From: Paraspadella gotoi
Lineage: Eukaryota; Chaetognatha
Assembly (NCBI GenBank): GCA_051294375.1
Contig: CM119265.1
Span: 18,338,631-18,402,630, forward strand
Length of the DNA stretch: 64,000 bases
Reading direction: 5' to 3'
Below the pieces are notes generated by a model that saw only the letters and a list, made by a program, of their open reading frames with translations, searched no databases and was not told the DNA's origin. Below are positions 63,751-64,000 of this stretch, one piece after another; the first letter of the stretch is position 1, and the number at the start of each line of letters is the position of its first letter. A program made the translations under genes and the position numbers.

Positions 63751-64000
63751 TGCCAGCGACGTGATGGACTGACGAGTGCCAGGGACGCCCCAAGGGCACG
63801 CCCATGGAAAAAATGCAAGACAATCGCGATTGCCCAAAAGAAGCACAAAGAGAAGGAAAAAAGTTAAGTAAAAAAAGTGGAGGAATGGCACACGACGGTG
63901 TTTAGCAGTGTCTCTCGTCTGTAAGGCATTTGTTCTGGCGCGGACCGAGTTAACATTTAGACCGCAACAAGGCGGGAAAATTGTAAAGGCCTACCAATCG

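Larger units (their letters stand above)
60920..64000. other. unique right end, low complexity, no gene recognised
   Basis: After the duplicated blocks end near 60.92 kb the sequence is AT-rich to 61.8 kb with an (AAAG)n tract ending in a 25-N gap. It then turns purine-rich from 61.99 to 62.4 kb and strongly purine-rich from 63.18 to 63.75 kb. Long open frames on both strands here come from base composition (Lys/Arg/Glu on plus, Ser/Leu/Pro/Phe on minus). None shows a recognisable domain. Confidence 0.6.

Noticed and set aside
63134-63823. A 229-residue minus-strand open frame
   Set aside because: It is produced by a purine-rich tract; low complexity, no domain, and similar-length frames exist in the other phases.

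Overview
This is eukaryotic DNA, most likely from an arthropod. The evidence is small coding exons with consensus splice sites spread over tens of kilobases, very abundant (CT)n/(GA)n, (TCG)n, (AAAG)n and (GATA)n microsatellites, a relic hAT DNA transposon, and 12 runs of N. The recognisable protein resembles arthropod Slit more than vertebrate SLITs, for example LDCSHRGL in the N-cap and DLHERDFKC in the C-cap. The species cannot be told from the sequence. There are no bacterial genes, operons, CRISPR arrays, rRNAs or convincing tRNAs.

The one gene that can be supported is a slit homologue on the minus strand. It starts at 42152 and runs leftward off the window. I recognised eight coding exons by translating the minus strand between splice sites: 41859-42152 (signal peptide and LRR1 N-cap), 38024-38160, 35273-35471, 34203-34291 (LRR repeats), 33323-33418 and 16272-16355 (LRR1 C-cap), 510-582 (N-cap of the second LRR domain) and 158-294 (first repeats of the second LRR domain). 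Reading phase is continuous across exons 1-6 and 7-8. The 6-to-7 junction is out of phase, which suggests a small missing exon or a sequence error. The remaining Slit domains (rest of LRR2, LRR3-4, EGF repeats, laminin-G, cysteine knot) must lie beyond coordinate 1.

Region by region: 1-16.3 kb is the long intron between exons 7 and 6, with four large gaps and a noisy internal duplication (about 5.2-7.9 kb against 8.6-15.3 kb). 16.4-33.3 kb is the next intron. It holds a 2.6-kb direct duplication split by a 25-N gap, a 916-bp hAT element with an 8-bp target-site duplication, two large purine/pyrimidine minisatellites, and a small cluster of POU-octamer sites. 33.3-42.2 kb carries exons 5 to 1. 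42.2-64 kb lies upstream of slit and is dominated by a second, indel-rich copy of 36.3-44.4 kb (at 49.0-57.4 kb) and by inverted copies of 44.4-48.0 kb (at 57.4-60.9 kb and in part at 48.0-48.9 kb). The copies of slit exons 1 and 2 there are frame-broken.

The homopolymer and single-base indels in the second copies, and the way several duplications start at 25-N gaps, look like uncorrected long-read gap filling or retained haplotypes rather than real paralogues. I saw no previously undescribed biological system. The observations most worth following are the missing-exon phase clash, the octamer/Sox/E-box cluster in the slit intron, and the assembly structure.
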